Shown here piece after piece: positions 45,009 through 53,576 of a stretch of DNA of 64,000 nucleotides (within the stretch, counting starts at the first letter, position 1; the number at the start of each line of letters is the position of its first letter). Location: NCBI RefSeq assembly GCF_003258595.1, contig NZ_QHHQ01000005.1:186001-250000 (forward strand). The letters run 5' to 3'. The notes below the pieces were generated by a model. It was not told where the DNA came from. It saw only the letters and a list, made by a program, of their open reading frames with translations, and did not search any database. A program made the position numbers and the translations under genes. This DNA is from Acuticoccus sediminis (lineage in GTDB: Bacteria > Pseudomonadota > Alphaproteobacteria > Rhizobiales > Amorphaceae).

Positions 45009-45836
45009 TCAGGACCCCGGAACCGGGAAGGTCTGGCCGAAGTCGTTGCCTTCCGTGTCCGTCGCCTCGACAACCAGCGGCTCGCCGTTCGATACGAACG
45101 CGAAGCGGAAGTTCGGGTCCTCGGAGATCGAGATCCCGCCCTCCATCGTCAGCACCAGCGCGTTCCCCTGACGGATCGTCACGTTCGAGACGAAGTGGGC
45201 GGGTATGTAGAACCGCGTCACCTGGTCCATCTGCAACCCGGAATTGTTCGGGTGGCGGATCATCAGCTGCGCCGTCGCGTGGATCGGATCGGGCGTGGCG
45301 TCGATGTCCGTCAGCGGACGGCCGAACCAGCGCATCTTCATCTTGCCGATGTTGGCGTCGGCGACGTCCTGGTCCTTCGCCATCGGCGCCGCGCAGCCGC
45401 CGGACGCCTTCACGTAGGTCTCCGCGACGTGCAGCGAGCCGTCCGACAGCTCGGCGACCACGTGGACCGGCGTGTAGGCGTTGATCCTGACGCGGGTGGC
45501 GATCGCGGTGACGTTCGCGCCCTCGCCGAGGGTGAAGGTCGCGGCGACCGGCGCGGGGTTCTCGTCGATCACCAGCGTGATCTTCGCGACGTGGCGCGGG
45601 TCGCCCTGCGGCACGTCGGTGCGGATCGTGACCGGCACGATGGCCGCGTCCTCGGCCCTGTAGGGCGCCTCGATGGCGATCAGCCCGTCGTCCTTCATCG
45701 CGGTATCGCCGAAGAGGCTGCCGCGGATGTCGGACCACGCCGTTCCGTCGCTCTCGGCCGCGAGGGCCGCTCCGCCCGCCAGCGTGCCCGCGACGAGCGC
45801 CGCTGCGAGGGTCCCCTGTCTCAAGATCTTCATCAT
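45009..45836 (-). CDS. quinoprotein dehydrogenase-associated SoxYZ-like carrier
   Basis: 275 residues. Signal peptide (to about AALAAESD, 26). N-terminal SoxY-like half, with a conserved Cys in KASGGCAAP that corresponds to the SoxY sulfur-carrying C-terminal GGCGG-type motif, then a SoxZ-like half (MKMRWFGRPL ... GNDFGQTFPVPGS). This fused SoxYZ form is defined by its co-occurrence with PQQ-dependent dehydrogenases and a metallohydrolase. It probably carries a thiol-linked group or relay electrons in the periplasm; mechanism unproven. Gene order with the metallohydrolase is conserved. Confidence 0.88.
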   Translation of the reverse strand: MMKILRQGTLAAALVAGTLAGGAALAAESDGTAWSDIRGSLFGDTAMKDDGLIAIEAPYRAEDAAIVPVTIRTDVPQGDPRHVAKITLVIDENPAPVAATFTLGEGANVTAIATRVRINAYTPVHVVAELSDGSLHVAETYVKASGGCAAPMAKDQDVADANIGKMKMRWFGRPLTDIDATPDPIHATAQLMIRHPNNSGLQMDQVTRFYIPAHFVSNVTIRQGNALVLTMEGGISISEDPNFRFAFVSNGEPLVVEATDTEGNDFGQTFPVPGS

Positions 45837-45913
45837 CGGATCCTCCCGCCACTCTCTACTTTATTGTCCCATCTGCCCGCCGCGTCCCGGTCCCGCGGAT
45901 CGGCGCGTGCGGC

Positions 45914-46897
45914 CTACTCCCACTCCAGCTCGGCATAGGCGGCGGTGACGTTGCGCTTGTGGAAGGCGTCCACCAGCACCCATGTGCCGCCCGGTTCGGG
46001 CGCGTCCTCCACCGCCTGCGCCATCGGCCGCCCGGCCGCGATGGCCTCGCGGACGCCGGTGGCGACGGCGTCCAGGTAGCGGCGCTGCGCGTTGAGCGCC
46101 TCCGGCCAGTCGGCGCTGGCGGGACCGTGGCCCGGGACCACGCGCGCCGCCTCGATCGCGGCCAGACGCGGATGCAGCGCCAGCCAGCCGGCGATGCTCC
46201 CGTCCACCACAGGTAGATGATGCATGAAGACGAGGTCTCCGGCAAACAACGTTCCCGTGTCACGGTCGAGCACGGTGAGATCGTTGTCGGTGTGCGCGGT
46301 CGGCCAGGCGTCGAGCTCGAGGACGCGCCCGCCTAGGTCGATCTCGCGGTGGTCGTCGACCGCCTCGTTCGGGAGGACCACGTCCTCCGGCCCGGTCAGC
46401 GCCGCGCCGATGTCGCGCTCGGAGATCTCGAGGTAGTAGGCGGCGCGGGCCGCCAGCGAGCGCCCGAGCTTGGCGTGGCCGAAGAACTCGGGGTCGGCGC
46501 CGCCGGGGCCTGTCCCGCGGAAGGCCGCGTCGCCGAAGACGTGGTCCGGGTGCATGTGCGTGTTGACGACGGCGAGCACCGGAAGGTCCGTCTCCGCCCG
46601 GATGGCGGCGAGCAGCCCGGCGCCGACCTCGACGCTGCCGCCGGTGTCGACCACCGCGACCCCCTCGCCGCCGACGATGAAGCCGAGGTTGGCGATGTCG
46701 CCGCGGTTGACGCCGTCCGCCAGCGCGACCGCCCCTTCGTGCACGAAGACGCCCGGCGCGACCTCCACCACCGCGAGCGCCGTCGCAGCCGCCGCCGGAC
46801 CCGGCGCGCCGCCGGCGACCATCAGGAGAAAGAGGGCCGCGACCCTCGCCGGACGCCCCCTCGCCGGACCATGCCGCGCCGCACCGAAACCTAGCAC
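45914..46897 (-). CDS. quinoprotein relay system zinc metallohydrolase (MBL fold, secreted)
   Basis: 327 residues if the GTG at 46897 is the start; further upstream start codons add non-conserved sequence. The signal helix is VAALFLLMVAGGAPG. The metallo-beta-lactamase zinc motif THMHPDH is present, with a later PTAHTDNDL histidine, AGDLVF and VPGHGP. The family travels with SoxYZ-like carriers and PQQ dehydrogenases; substrate not known, possibly the thiol adduct on the carrier. Together with the carrier it forms a two-gene operon divergent from xoxF. Start is uncertain. Confidence 0.82.
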   Translation of the reverse strand: MLGFGAARHGPARGRPARVAALFLLMVAGGAPGPAAAATALAVVEVAPGVFVHEGAVALADGVNRGDIANLGFIVGGEGVAVVDTGGSVEVGAGLLAAIRAETDLPVLAVVNTHMHPDHVFGDAAFRGTGPGGADPEFFGHAKLGRSLAARAAYYLEISERDIGAALTGPEDVVLPNEAVDDHREIDLGGRVLELDAWPTAHTDNDLTVLDRDTGTLFAGDLVFMHHLPVVDGSIAGWLALHPRLAAIEAARVVPGHGPASADWPEALNAQRRYLDAVATGVREAIAAGRPMAQAVEDAPEPGGTWVLVDAFHKRNVTAAYAELEWE

Positions 46898-47182
46898 TTT
46901 AGTCGTAATATACTTTGAAGGGCGGGCGGAGGGGGATGTCTTCGAGACAATCCATCTTGCGGACAGTGGCATCTTTGCAAGTCGCTTTTGTTCACACGAT
47001 GCGCAACTGTATCATCCGCAAAGTATACAGCACAGACGCCTTGAGCAGCTGGACTTTGGTCGTATGCGTCAGGACGTTCAACGGTCTTGAAGTCCCATTG
47101 CAATCTCTGGCGAGATCATGATGGGATACCGCATCGAACCGGGGGGTCTCACCGCCGGGACAAGATCGATTGGGAGGTGCTG
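46898..47182. promoter_or_regulatory. xoxF / metallohydrolase divergent promoter region
   Basis: 285 bases, more AT-rich than the flanks. It holds the dyad CTGTAT-N12-ATACAG (47007-47030) and a longer-range inverted pair TATACTTTG (46909-46917) / CAAAGTATA (47019-47027). Promoters of the two divergent operons must lie here; a regulator binding the dyad is likely. No regulator gene is in the cluster. No -10/-35 pair can be named with confidence. Confidence 0.45.
47007..47030. promoter_or_regulatory. inverted repeat upstream of xoxF (candidate operator)
   Basis: CTGTAT and ATACAG arms separated by 12 bases, centred about 165 bases before the xoxF ATG. Symmetric spacing suits a dimeric regulator. 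Only a candidate; it could also serve the leftward metallohydrolase operon. Confidence 0.35.
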
Positions 47183-49024
47183 ATGAAGCGATTTATATTG
47201 ACCTCGGCTTGCAGCGCTTTGGCGCTCGCGGTCGCCTCGACGGCAGTCGTCGCCAACGACGACCTCGTGAAGATGGAAGGCAACTCGGCCGACTGGGTCA
47301 TGCCGACCGGCAACTATGCCAACTGGCGCTATTCCGAGCTCGACCAGATCACCAAGGACAATGTCGGTCAGCTGCAAGTCGCCTGGACGATGTCGACCGG
47401 CGTGCTGCGCGGGCACGAAGGGTCGCCCATCGTCATCGGCGACATGATGTACTTTGCCACACCGTTCCCCAACAACGTCTTCGCGATCGACCTCGCGAAC
47501 GAAAACAAGATCAAATGGAAGTACGAGCCGAAGCAGGACCCGAACGTCATCGGCGTGATGTGCTGCGATACGGTCTATCGCGGCGTCTCCTACGCCCCGG
47601 CGAGCGGTGACCAGCCGGCGCTGATCCTCCTCCAGCAGGCCGACACCAAGCTCGTCGCCCTCAACGCCGAGGACGGCTCGGTCGTATGGGAGGTGACCAA
47701 CGGCGATCCCTCCAAGGGCCAGACCGCCACGATGGCGCCGATGATCGTGAAGGACAAGGTCATCACCGGCATCTCCGGCGGTGAGTTCGGCGTTCAGGGC
47801 CACATCACGGCCTACAGCCTCGCCGACGGCAGCCAGGTCTGGCGCGCCTTCTCCACCGGTCCGGACGACCAGACCCTGCTCGATCCGGAGAAGACCACCC
47901 ACCTCGGCAAGCCTGTCGGCAAGGATTCCGGCACCGCCACGTGGGAAGGCGACCAGTGGAAGATCGGCGGCGGCACCACCTGGGGCTGGTACTCCTACGA
48001 TCCCAAGCTCGACCTCATCTACTACGGCTCGGGCAACCCCTCGACCTGGAACCCCGCGCAGCGCCCCGGTGACAACCGCTGGTCGATGACCATCTTCGCC
48101 CGCGATCCGGACGACGGCATGGCCAAGTGGGTCTACCAGATGACCCCGCACGACGAGTGGGACTTCGACGGCGTCAACGAGATGATGCTCGCCGACCTCG
48201 ACTTCGACGGCGGCAAGGTCCCGGCCCTCGTCCACCCGGACCGCAACGGCTTCAACTACACCCTGAACCGCGAGACGGGCGAGCTCCTCGTCGCCGAGAA
48301 GTACGACCCGGCGGTGAACTGGGCGACCCACGTCGTCATGGACAAGAACGACCCGCAGTACGGTCGTCCGCAGGTCGTCGCCGATTACTCGACCGAGCAG
48401 AACGGCGAGGACGTCAACACCACCGGCATCTGCCCGGCGGCGCTCGGCACGAAGGACCAGCAGCCGTCGGCCTACTCGCCGAAGACCGGTCTCTTCTACA
48501 TCCCGACCAACCACGTCTGCATGGACTACGAGCCGTTCCGCGTCTCCTACACCGCGGGCCAGCCGTATGTCGGTGCCACCCTGTCGATGTATCCCGCGCC
48601 GGACAGCCATGGCGGCATGGGCAACTTCATCGCCTGGGACGCCACCAAGGGTAAGATCGTTTGGTCGATCCCCGAGCAGTTCTCGGTGTGGTCCGGCGCT
48701 CTCGCCACCGCCGGCGACGTCGTCTTCTACGGCACCCTCGAGGGGTACCTGAAGGCCGTCGACATCGAGACGGGTGACGAGCTCTACAAGTTCAAGACCC
48801 CCTCCGGCATCATCGGCAACGTGATGACCTACGAGAACGACGGCAAGCAGTACGTGGCCGTTCTCTCCGGCATCGGCGGCTGGGCCGGTATCGGCCTCGC
48901 GGCCGGTCTCACCGACCCGAACGCGGGTCTGGGCGCCGTGGGCGGCTATGCGGGCCTCAAGCAGTACACCGACCTCGGCGGCCAGCTGACGGTGTTCGCG
49001 CTCCCCGACAGCGCCACGAAGTAA
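47183..49024 (+). CDS. xoxF: lanthanide-dependent methanol dehydrogenase XoxF
   Basis: 613 residues from the ATG at 47183 (GGGAGGTG upstream), with a Sec signal (about 1-25). PQQ eight-bladed propeller; adjacent disulfide Cys127-Cys128 (VMCCD). Metal ligands: Glu201 (GGEFG), Asn285 (GSGNPS), catalytic Asp327 and Asp329 in the D-F-D of EWDFDGVNE. The extra Asp marks the lanthanide XoxF type; MxaF has Ala there. Oxidises methanol in the periplasm, passing electrons to XoxG. It is the only methanol dehydrogenase in the window. The clade looks like XoxF5. Confidence 0.96.
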   Translation: MKRFILTSACSALALAVASTAVVANDDLVKMEGNSADWVMPTGNYANWRYSELDQITKDNVGQLQVAWTMSTGVLRGHEGSPIVIGDMMYFATPFPNNVFAIDLANENKIKWKYEPKQDPNVIGVMCCDTVYRGVSYAPASGDQPALILLQQADTKLVALNAEDGSVVWEVTNGDPSKGQTATMAPMIVKDKVITGISGGEFGVQGHITAYSLADGSQVWRAFSTGPDDQTLLDPEKTTHLGKPVGKDSGTATWEGDQWKIGGGTTWGWYSYDPKLDLIYYGSGNPSTWNPAQRPGDNRWSMTIFARDPDDGMAKWVYQMTPHDEWDFDGVNEMMLADLDFDGGKVPALVHPDRNGFNYTLNRETGELLVAEKYDPAVNWATHVVMDKNDPQYGRPQVVADYSTEQNGEDVNTTGICPAALGTKDQQPSAYSPKTGLFYIPTNHVCMDYEPFRVSYTAGQPYVGATLSMYPAPDSHGGMGNFIAWDATKGKIVWSIPEQFSVWSGALATAGDVVFYGTLEGYLKAVDIETGDELYKFKTPSGIIGNVMTYENDGKQYVAVLSGIGGWAGIGLAAGLTDPNAGLGAVGGYAGLKQYTDLGGQLTVFALPDSATK

Positions 49025-49090
49025 TCGCGGAGAGTCGCCGGCACCCGTCGCCGGCGGCTCCACCGCTTGCGCAACGCACACGTGTCAAAC

Positions 49091-49116
49091 GGGGCGGTCC
49101 CATGAGCGGCCGCCCC
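49091..49116 (+). promoter_or_regulatory. intercistronic hairpin between xoxF and xoxG
   Basis: GGGGCGGTCC and GGCCGCCCC form a 9-bp stem (one bulged T) with a seven-base loop, followed by ATTTGC. A smaller GCCGGC/GCCGGC repeat lies just before it (about 49038-49056). Probably protects the xoxF message or partly terminates it, lowering xoxGJ relative to xoxF. Confidence 0.45.
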
Positions 49117-49151
49117 ATTTGCAAGGCACGCAGTTCCCAAAGGTGCAACCA

Positions 49152-49664
49152 ATGATAAGACGCGTACTCATCGGGGCAGCCCTCCTCGCCGCGACCACGG
49201 CCGCCTTCGCGGTCGGCCCCGGAGATCCCAAACCGGCCGAAGACGTCGACGGAAAGTACTTCGACGCTGACGGTGTCCCCACCTTCAACATCGCCGAAGA
49301 CGGCACGGTCGACTGGTACACCTACTCCGGTTTCCGCCGCTACCACGCCGAATGCCACGTCTGCCACGGACCGGACGGGATGGGGTCGAGCTACGCGCCG
49401 GCGCTCGCCGAAAGCGTCGCCAATATCGACTACTACACGTTCTACGAAGTCGTCGTGAACGGCAAACAGGCCGTCGGGACGGGTCAGGCCAACCAGGTCA
49501 TGCCCGCCTTCGGCACCAACCCCAACGTCATGTGCTATCTCGACGACATCTACGTCTACCTGAGGGCCCGCGCTCAAGGCGGCCTGCCGCGCGGCCGGCC
49601 GGCCAAGAAGGAGGCCAAGCCGGACGGATTCGTCGAGGCCGAAAATGCCTGTATGGGAGGCTGA
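49152..49664 (+). CDS. xoxG: XoxG: c-type cytochrome electron acceptor of XoxF
   Basis: 170 residues. Signal peptide about 1-20. Haem-binding CHVCH at 68-72 and the likely axial Met in NQVMPAFG. Length, the conserved N-terminal DGKYFDADGVPTFNIAEDG and the position behind xoxF identify it as the cL-like cytochrome partner XoxG. Takes electrons from PQQH2 and passes them to a cytochrome c such as that at 41532. AAGGTG lies six bases before the ATG. The 3' end overlaps the next open frame by 20 bases. Confidence 0.93.
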   Translation: MIRRVLIGAALLAATTAAFAVGPGDPKPAEDVDGKYFDADGVPTFNIAEDGTVDWYTYSGFRRYHAECHVCHGPDGMGSSYAPALAESVANIDYYTFYEVVVNGKQAVGTGQANQVMPAFGTNPNVMCYLDDIYVYLRARAQGGLPRGRPAKKEAKPDGFVEAENACMGG

Positions 49665-50709
49665 TCCCCGCCCGCATGCCTCGCGGCACGCCCCCGGCGC
49701 GCAACGGAGCGGTCTGTCCGTGGCGCCCTCCCCCGGGACGGGCGCCGCCGTCGGGTCCCGCGTGACCGCCGGGCTGCCCTCGCCCGCCGCTGCGGCAACC
49801 GGCGCGCTCCGGCCCGGCCGGCTGCCGGCCGCACGCCACGTCGGCCGCGCGGTCGCCCGCATGGCGCTCGCGGGCCTAGCGGCCTGCATCGCCGGGGCAC
49901 TCTCCCCGCACGGGGCGCTCGCGCAGACCAACAGCCTCGGCGCCGACCTCGAGCTCGTCGACCCGACCGTGCTGCGGGTCTGCGCCGACCCCGATAACCT
50001 CCCCCTCTCCAATGAGGCGGGTGAAGGGTTCGAGAACAAGATCGCCGACCTCGTCGCCGAGAAGACCGGGCGGGAGGGTGTCACCTACGCCTTCTTCCCG
50101 CAGGGCGTCGGCTTCGTGCGCAACACGCTGCGCGCCTTCCAGTGCGACGTGATCATCGGCTTCGCCCAGGGCAATGAGCTGGTCCAGAACACCAACCCCT
50201 ACTACCGCACGTCCTACGCGCTGGTGGTGCCGGAGGATTCGCCCCTGGCGGGCGTCACCAACCTCTCCGACCCGGTCCTGAAGGACGCCAGGCTCGGCGT
50301 GGTGGCCGGGACGCCGCCCGCGACGAGCCTGGCGCGCAACGGCCTCATCGGCCACGCCCGCCCGTACCAGCTCATGGTGGACACGCGCGTCGACCACCCG
50401 GTCGCCGACATGTTCGCCGACCTCGCCGCCGGCGAGATCGACGGCGCTCTCGCCTGGGGGCCGATGGCAGGCTGGTACGCCAAGAAGTCCGCCAAGCCGC
50501 TCGTGATCATCCCCCTCGTCCACGAGGACAACGGGCCGCGCATGACCTACCGGATCACCATGGGCGTGCGCCCCTCCGACCAGGAGTGGAAACGCACCCT
50601 CAACGAGGTCATCCGGGACAATCAGGACCAGATCAACGCGATCCTTCTCGACTACGGCGTGCCCCTGATCGACGAGCAGGGCCGGCCGATCACACGAGGC
50701 CCGGATTGA
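49645..50709 (+). CDS. xoxJ: XoxJ: quinoprotein dehydrogenase-associated periplasmic binding protein
   Basis: 354 residues from the ATG at 49645, which overlaps xoxG and has GAGG six bases before it. A hydrophobic helix at about 73-90 followed by ALAQT looks like the true signal sequence, so the preceding 70 residues are probably spurious and the start may be a later GTG (49762) or ATG (49861). The mature part has the family pattern: LRVCADPDNLPLSNE, FFPQGVGFVRNTLR, CDVIIGFA and VGVVAGTPPATSL. The binding cleft is thought to help activate XoxF or link it to XoxG. No transport partners. Confidence 0.88.
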   Translation: MPVWEADPRPHASRHAPGAQRSGLSVAPSPGTGAAVGSRVTAGLPSPAAAATGALRPGRLPAARHVGRAVARMALAGLAACIAGALSPHGALAQTNSLGADLELVDPTVLRVCADPDNLPLSNEAGEGFENKIADLVAEKTGREGVTYAFFPQGVGFVRNTLRAFQCDVIIGFAQGNELVQNTNPYYRTSYALVVPEDSPLAGVTNLSDPVLKDARLGVVAGTPPATSLARNGLIGHARPYQLMVDTRVDHPVADMFADLAAGEIDGALAWGPMAGWYAKKSAKPLVIIPLVHEDNGPRMTYRITMGVRPSDQEWKRTLNEVIRDNQDQINAILLDYGVPLIDEQGRPITRGPD

Positions 50710-50714
50710 GGCGT

Positions 50715-51308
50715 ATGCGCCCCCCGTCACGCCTGGCAGCGGCGTTCCTCGCCGCGGCCTCCCTCATCCTTGCCTCCGTCGCCGCGGTGTCCGTCTCCGC
50801 CACCGTACCGGCCCGGGCCGACGTCGTGCCCGAGCCCGAGGACTACCGCGGCCCGCCCTACCGCGCCCCCGTCCCGGCGACGCTCGTTGGCGCCTCGGTG
50901 CTGACCACCGCCGAGGCGAAGGCTCTCTGGGAGATGAAGGCGGCGCTCTTCGTCGACACGCTCCCCACGCCCAAGCGGCCGGCGAACCTTCCCGAGGGGA
51001 CGCTCTGGCGCGCCCCGCCGCGCGAGGACGTCCCCGGCAGCGTCTGGCTGGCCAACACCGGCTACGACCGTCTCTCCACCGAGATGGACGCCTACTACAC
51101 CGCAGCCCTCGCGGAGATTACCCACGGAGACGCGGACGCGCCCCTCGTCTTCTACTGCCTGTCGGAGTGCTGGATGTCCTGGAACGCCGCCCGGCGCGCG
51201 CTCGAGTACGGCTACACCAACGTCAGCTGGTACCCCGAGGGCACCGACGGCTGGTCGAACTCCGGCCTCCCCCTCGAACACCGCGAGCCCTACGAACTGA
51301 CGCGCTGA
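50715..51308 (+). CDS. PQQ-dependent catabolism-associated CW-motif protein (secreted rhodanese-like)
   Basis: 197 residues from the ATG at 50715. Signal peptide about 1-36 (AARADVV). The conserved signature is FYCLSECWMSWNAARRA, with Cys-Leu-Ser-Glu-Cys-Trp, in the position of the rhodanese catalytic loop. The GYTNVSWYPEGTDGW and Pro-rich EDYRGPPYRAPVP segments are family-typical. Appears with PQQ alcohol dehydrogenases; function not shown, possibly thiol or redox handling. It starts six bases after the xoxJ stop, so is part of the xoxFGJ operon. Confidence 0.87.
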   Translation: MRPPSRLAAAFLAAASLILASVAAVSVSATVPARADVVPEPEDYRGPPYRAPVPATLVGASVLTTAEAKALWEMKAALFVDTLPTPKRPANLPEGTLWRAPPREDVPGSVWLANTGYDRLSTEMDAYYTAALAEITHGDADAPLVFYCLSECWMSWNAARRALEYGYTNVSWYPEGTDGWSNSGLPLEHREPYELTR

Positions 51309-51488
51309 CGCGGCCCGGCCCCGGCGGCGCCGCACGATCGCCGCCCCCCTTTCCCGGCCACGGCGCCACCCCGACTCGCCCCCCTTCGACCGGGACTGCA
51401 GGCGCGTCGTGGTACCGGCCCGCGTGGGCGGCACAGTACCGCGCCGACGGGGCCGGAGGACGCCGGGACGCGCAGTGCGCGAGGGAAA

Positions 51489-52325
51489 CTAGTGTGCCGG
51501 CTCGCCGGCCGGAGCGGCGTGGAGCGGGCGCATCGCGACGCAGTGGATGAAGGGGATGTAGGACATGGGGATCCCCTCGCGCGCGGCCTCCTCAAGCTCG
51601 TCCTGCACCTTTTCCAGCGCCTCGCGCGAGGCGAGGCCGGCGACCAGCAACTGGTCGCCGATGACCCGCAGGAGCTTCGGGTAGACCGAGCGGTCCTCGT
51701 CGGACACGAGGATGGGCTCGTAGCCCGCCATCTCCACGATCTCGAGGCCGGCGCGGGTGGCGAAGCGGGCGAGGTCGTCGCCGATGTCGAAGTGGAAGCC
51801 CCCCTGTTCGCCGAGGGCGATGTACCAGCGCCAGAGGCTCTCCACCCCGCGCGGCAGCGCGTGACGGAAGATCGCCGACATGGCCGGCTCCTGGAAGATG
51901 ATGAAGCCGCCCCGCTCCAGCGCCGCCGCCGCGCGGGCGTAGACGTCCCAGGGATCGCGCGTGTGATGCAGCACGGCGCGGCCGAAGACGAGGTCGAGCT
52001 CGGCGGGAAACGCGTAGTACTCGGCCGAGGCGTGGACGAAGGTCACGCCGTCGTTGCCGGTCTGGTCCAGGCGCTGGCGCGTGTAGTCCAGGAAGGCGAC
52101 GCCCTGGTCGACGGTGGTGAGCGTCCCGGTCCGCCCCAGGATCTGGCGGATGCTCTGCGTCGAGGAGCCGACGCCGCAGCCGAGCTCGACGCAGTGCATG
52201 CCGGGGCGCACGTACCGGGCGAGCAGCGGGTCGGTGCACCGGTCGAGGTAGTGCGCCTGGTTGTGGAGCCGCCGCGTCTCCTCCGCGGTGAGCGGAAGCA
52301 CGTAGCCCTGTTTCTGCATGGACAT
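51489..52325 (-). CDS. class I SAM-dependent methyltransferase
   Basis: 278 residues from the ATG at 52325 (GAGG seven bases upstream). Motif I is HCVELGCGVGSST (near 43-55), motif II LTTVDQG, and the post-motif loop ELDLVFGRAVLHHTRDP. Resembles small-molecule methyltransferases of the Methyltransf_11/25 type. It lies inside the methanol cluster but is last on the minus-strand side, with a 162-base gap from its neighbour, so membership is unproven. Substrate unknown. Confidence 0.85.
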   Translation of the reverse strand: MSMQKQGYVLPLTAEETRRLHNQAHYLDRCTDPLLARYVRPGMHCVELGCGVGSSTQSIRQILGRTGTLTTVDQGVAFLDYTRQRLDQTGNDGVTFVHASAEYYAFPAELDLVFGRAVLHHTRDPWDVYARAAAALERGGFIIFQEPAMSAIFRHALPRGVESLWRWYIALGEQGGFHFDIGDDLARFATRAGLEIVEMAGYEPILVSDEDRSVYPKLLRVIGDQLLVAGLASREALEKVQDELEEAAREGIPMSYIPFIHCVAMRPLHAAPAGEPAH

Positions 52326-52487
52326 CCGCGCGCCTCGCATCGAGGTGGACCGCGCCCCCTCATCGACGAACGACGCGCGGGGCCGAATATTCCCACATTC
52401 GACCTCAAAGCGAAACTCGATTGCGCTGCAACCAGTCCGGTCGTGCGGCGCCGAGCACCCCGCGCCACCCCGCAGCGCGGCGGCGCC

Positions 52488-53102
52488 TCAGTTCGGCATC
52501 GCCTTCACGATGGCGCGGCCGAGAGCGAATAGGCGCTGCTCGACGAAGCGCGGCACCTCGCAGACATAGGGGAGCGAGGCGCGCCGCTCGTTGTAGATGC
52601 GCGTCTGCCAGTCGAGCGCCGTCTTGGCCTCGTCGATGGCCGCGGCGTCCGCGTTCGGGTCCTTGCGCAGCGCGCCGAGCTCGCTCGCCATGGAGCGTAC
52701 CTTCTGCGCCACCTCGCGCTGGCGGTGGGCGTAGCGCTCGATGCCGTCGATGATCTGGCCGCGCTCGGTGTTCATCGTCTCGAACAGGCCGGCGAACAGG
52801 AGCGTCAGGCGCTCCGTCTTGTCCGCGTCGAGTTCGGCCGCGAACGCTGCGATGTCGGCCTCCGCCTCCTCGATCGGCACGCGGCGCTGGGAGAGGCGGC
52901 GCACCAGCGCCGCCACCTCCTCGTCGTCGCGCCAGTCGGCCTCCAGCGCCTCGATGTCGGGACCGGTCCAGACGGCGGCCGGCGTCAGCGCCGGCACCTT
53001 GCGCTGCACGCAGGGCCAGTCGGACGTCCCCTGTCCCGCCGCGACGGCCGGGGCAGCGGCGATCACGGCGGCGAGGAGCGCAGCAAGGCGCAGGGAGGCC
53101 AT
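52488..53102 (-). CDS. secreted helical protein of the methanol cluster, function unknown
   Basis: 204 residues. Signal peptide 1-22 (AAPAVAAG). The mature part is largely helical with heptad-like stretches (DADKTERLTLLFAGLF, YAHRQREVAQKVRSM) and two cysteines (DWPCVQRK near the start, LPYVCEV near the end) that could pair. It starts four bases after the previous gene. Seen with PQQ ABC systems but no domain I can name. Probably a periplasmic structural or assembly protein. Confidence 0.75.
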   Translation of the reverse strand: MASLRLAALLAAVIAAAPAVAAGQGTSDWPCVQRKVPALTPAAVWTGPDIEALEADWRDDEEVAALVRRLSQRRVPIEEAEADIAAFAAELDADKTERLTLLFAGLFETMNTERGQIIDGIERYAHRQREVAQKVRSMASELGALRKDPNADAAAIDEAKTALDWQTRIYNERRASLPYVCEVPRFVEQRLFALGRAIVKAMPN

Positions 53103-53106
53103 GGCC

Positions 53107-53535
53107 CTAGTCCGTCACGTTGAAGATCGCCTGCTGCGACTCGCCCGTCGTTCCGGGGATGCGCAGCACGAAGCGGCCGGGCCGGATGGCGATGAAGGAG
53201 ATCGTCGCCTCGCCCTCGTCGTCGAACTCCAGCGAGTCGACGCCGAGCGGGCGGATCTCGATATCGTTGATGACGACCTCGTTGATCCAGACGTTGCGGA
53301 AGAACTCGGGTCCGGACAGCGCCAGCTCCGCCGACCCGTCCGCCTGGATCGGCAGCTCGTAGTACTTGCCCGCCTTGATCTCGTACGGCTTCTCGGCGAG
53401 GGGCTTGCCGGACGACAGGGTGATCGGCGGCAGGTCCTCCGCGCCGCCGGTGAGCAGCCCGGCCTGGCCGAAGGCGGGGCCCGTGGCGAGGATGGCCGCG
53501 AACCCGAGGGCGGCGGTGATGGCGGTCGGCTTCAT
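53107..53535 (-). CDS. small secreted beta-rich protein of the methanol cluster, function unknown
   Basis: 142 residues. Signal 1-24 (GPAFGQ). The mature part is beta-rich (KYYELPIQADGSAELALSG, EFFRNVWINEVVINDIEIR, FVLRIPGTTGESQQAIF) and resembles cupredoxin-like folds, but it contains no His and no Cys, so it cannot bind copper in the normal way. It lies between the beta-propeller gene (41-base gap) and the helical protein (4-base gap) in a leftward operon. Family not recognised. Confidence 0.72.
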   Translation of the reverse strand: MKPTAITAALGFAAILATGPAFGQAGLLTGGAEDLPPITLSSGKPLAEKPYEIKAGKYYELPIQADGSAELALSGPEFFRNVWINEVVINDIEIRPLGVDSLEFDDEGEATISFIAIRPGRFVLRIPGTTGESQQAIFNVTD

Positions 53536-53576
53536 GGGTCGTTCCTCTTCTTTTCGTTGTGTCGTTGCGGCGGGAT

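Noticed and set aside
47183-49024. Calcium-dependent MxaF
   Set aside because: The residue after catalytic Asp327 plus one is Asp329 (EWDFDG), the lanthanide mark, and no small MxaI subunit gene follows.
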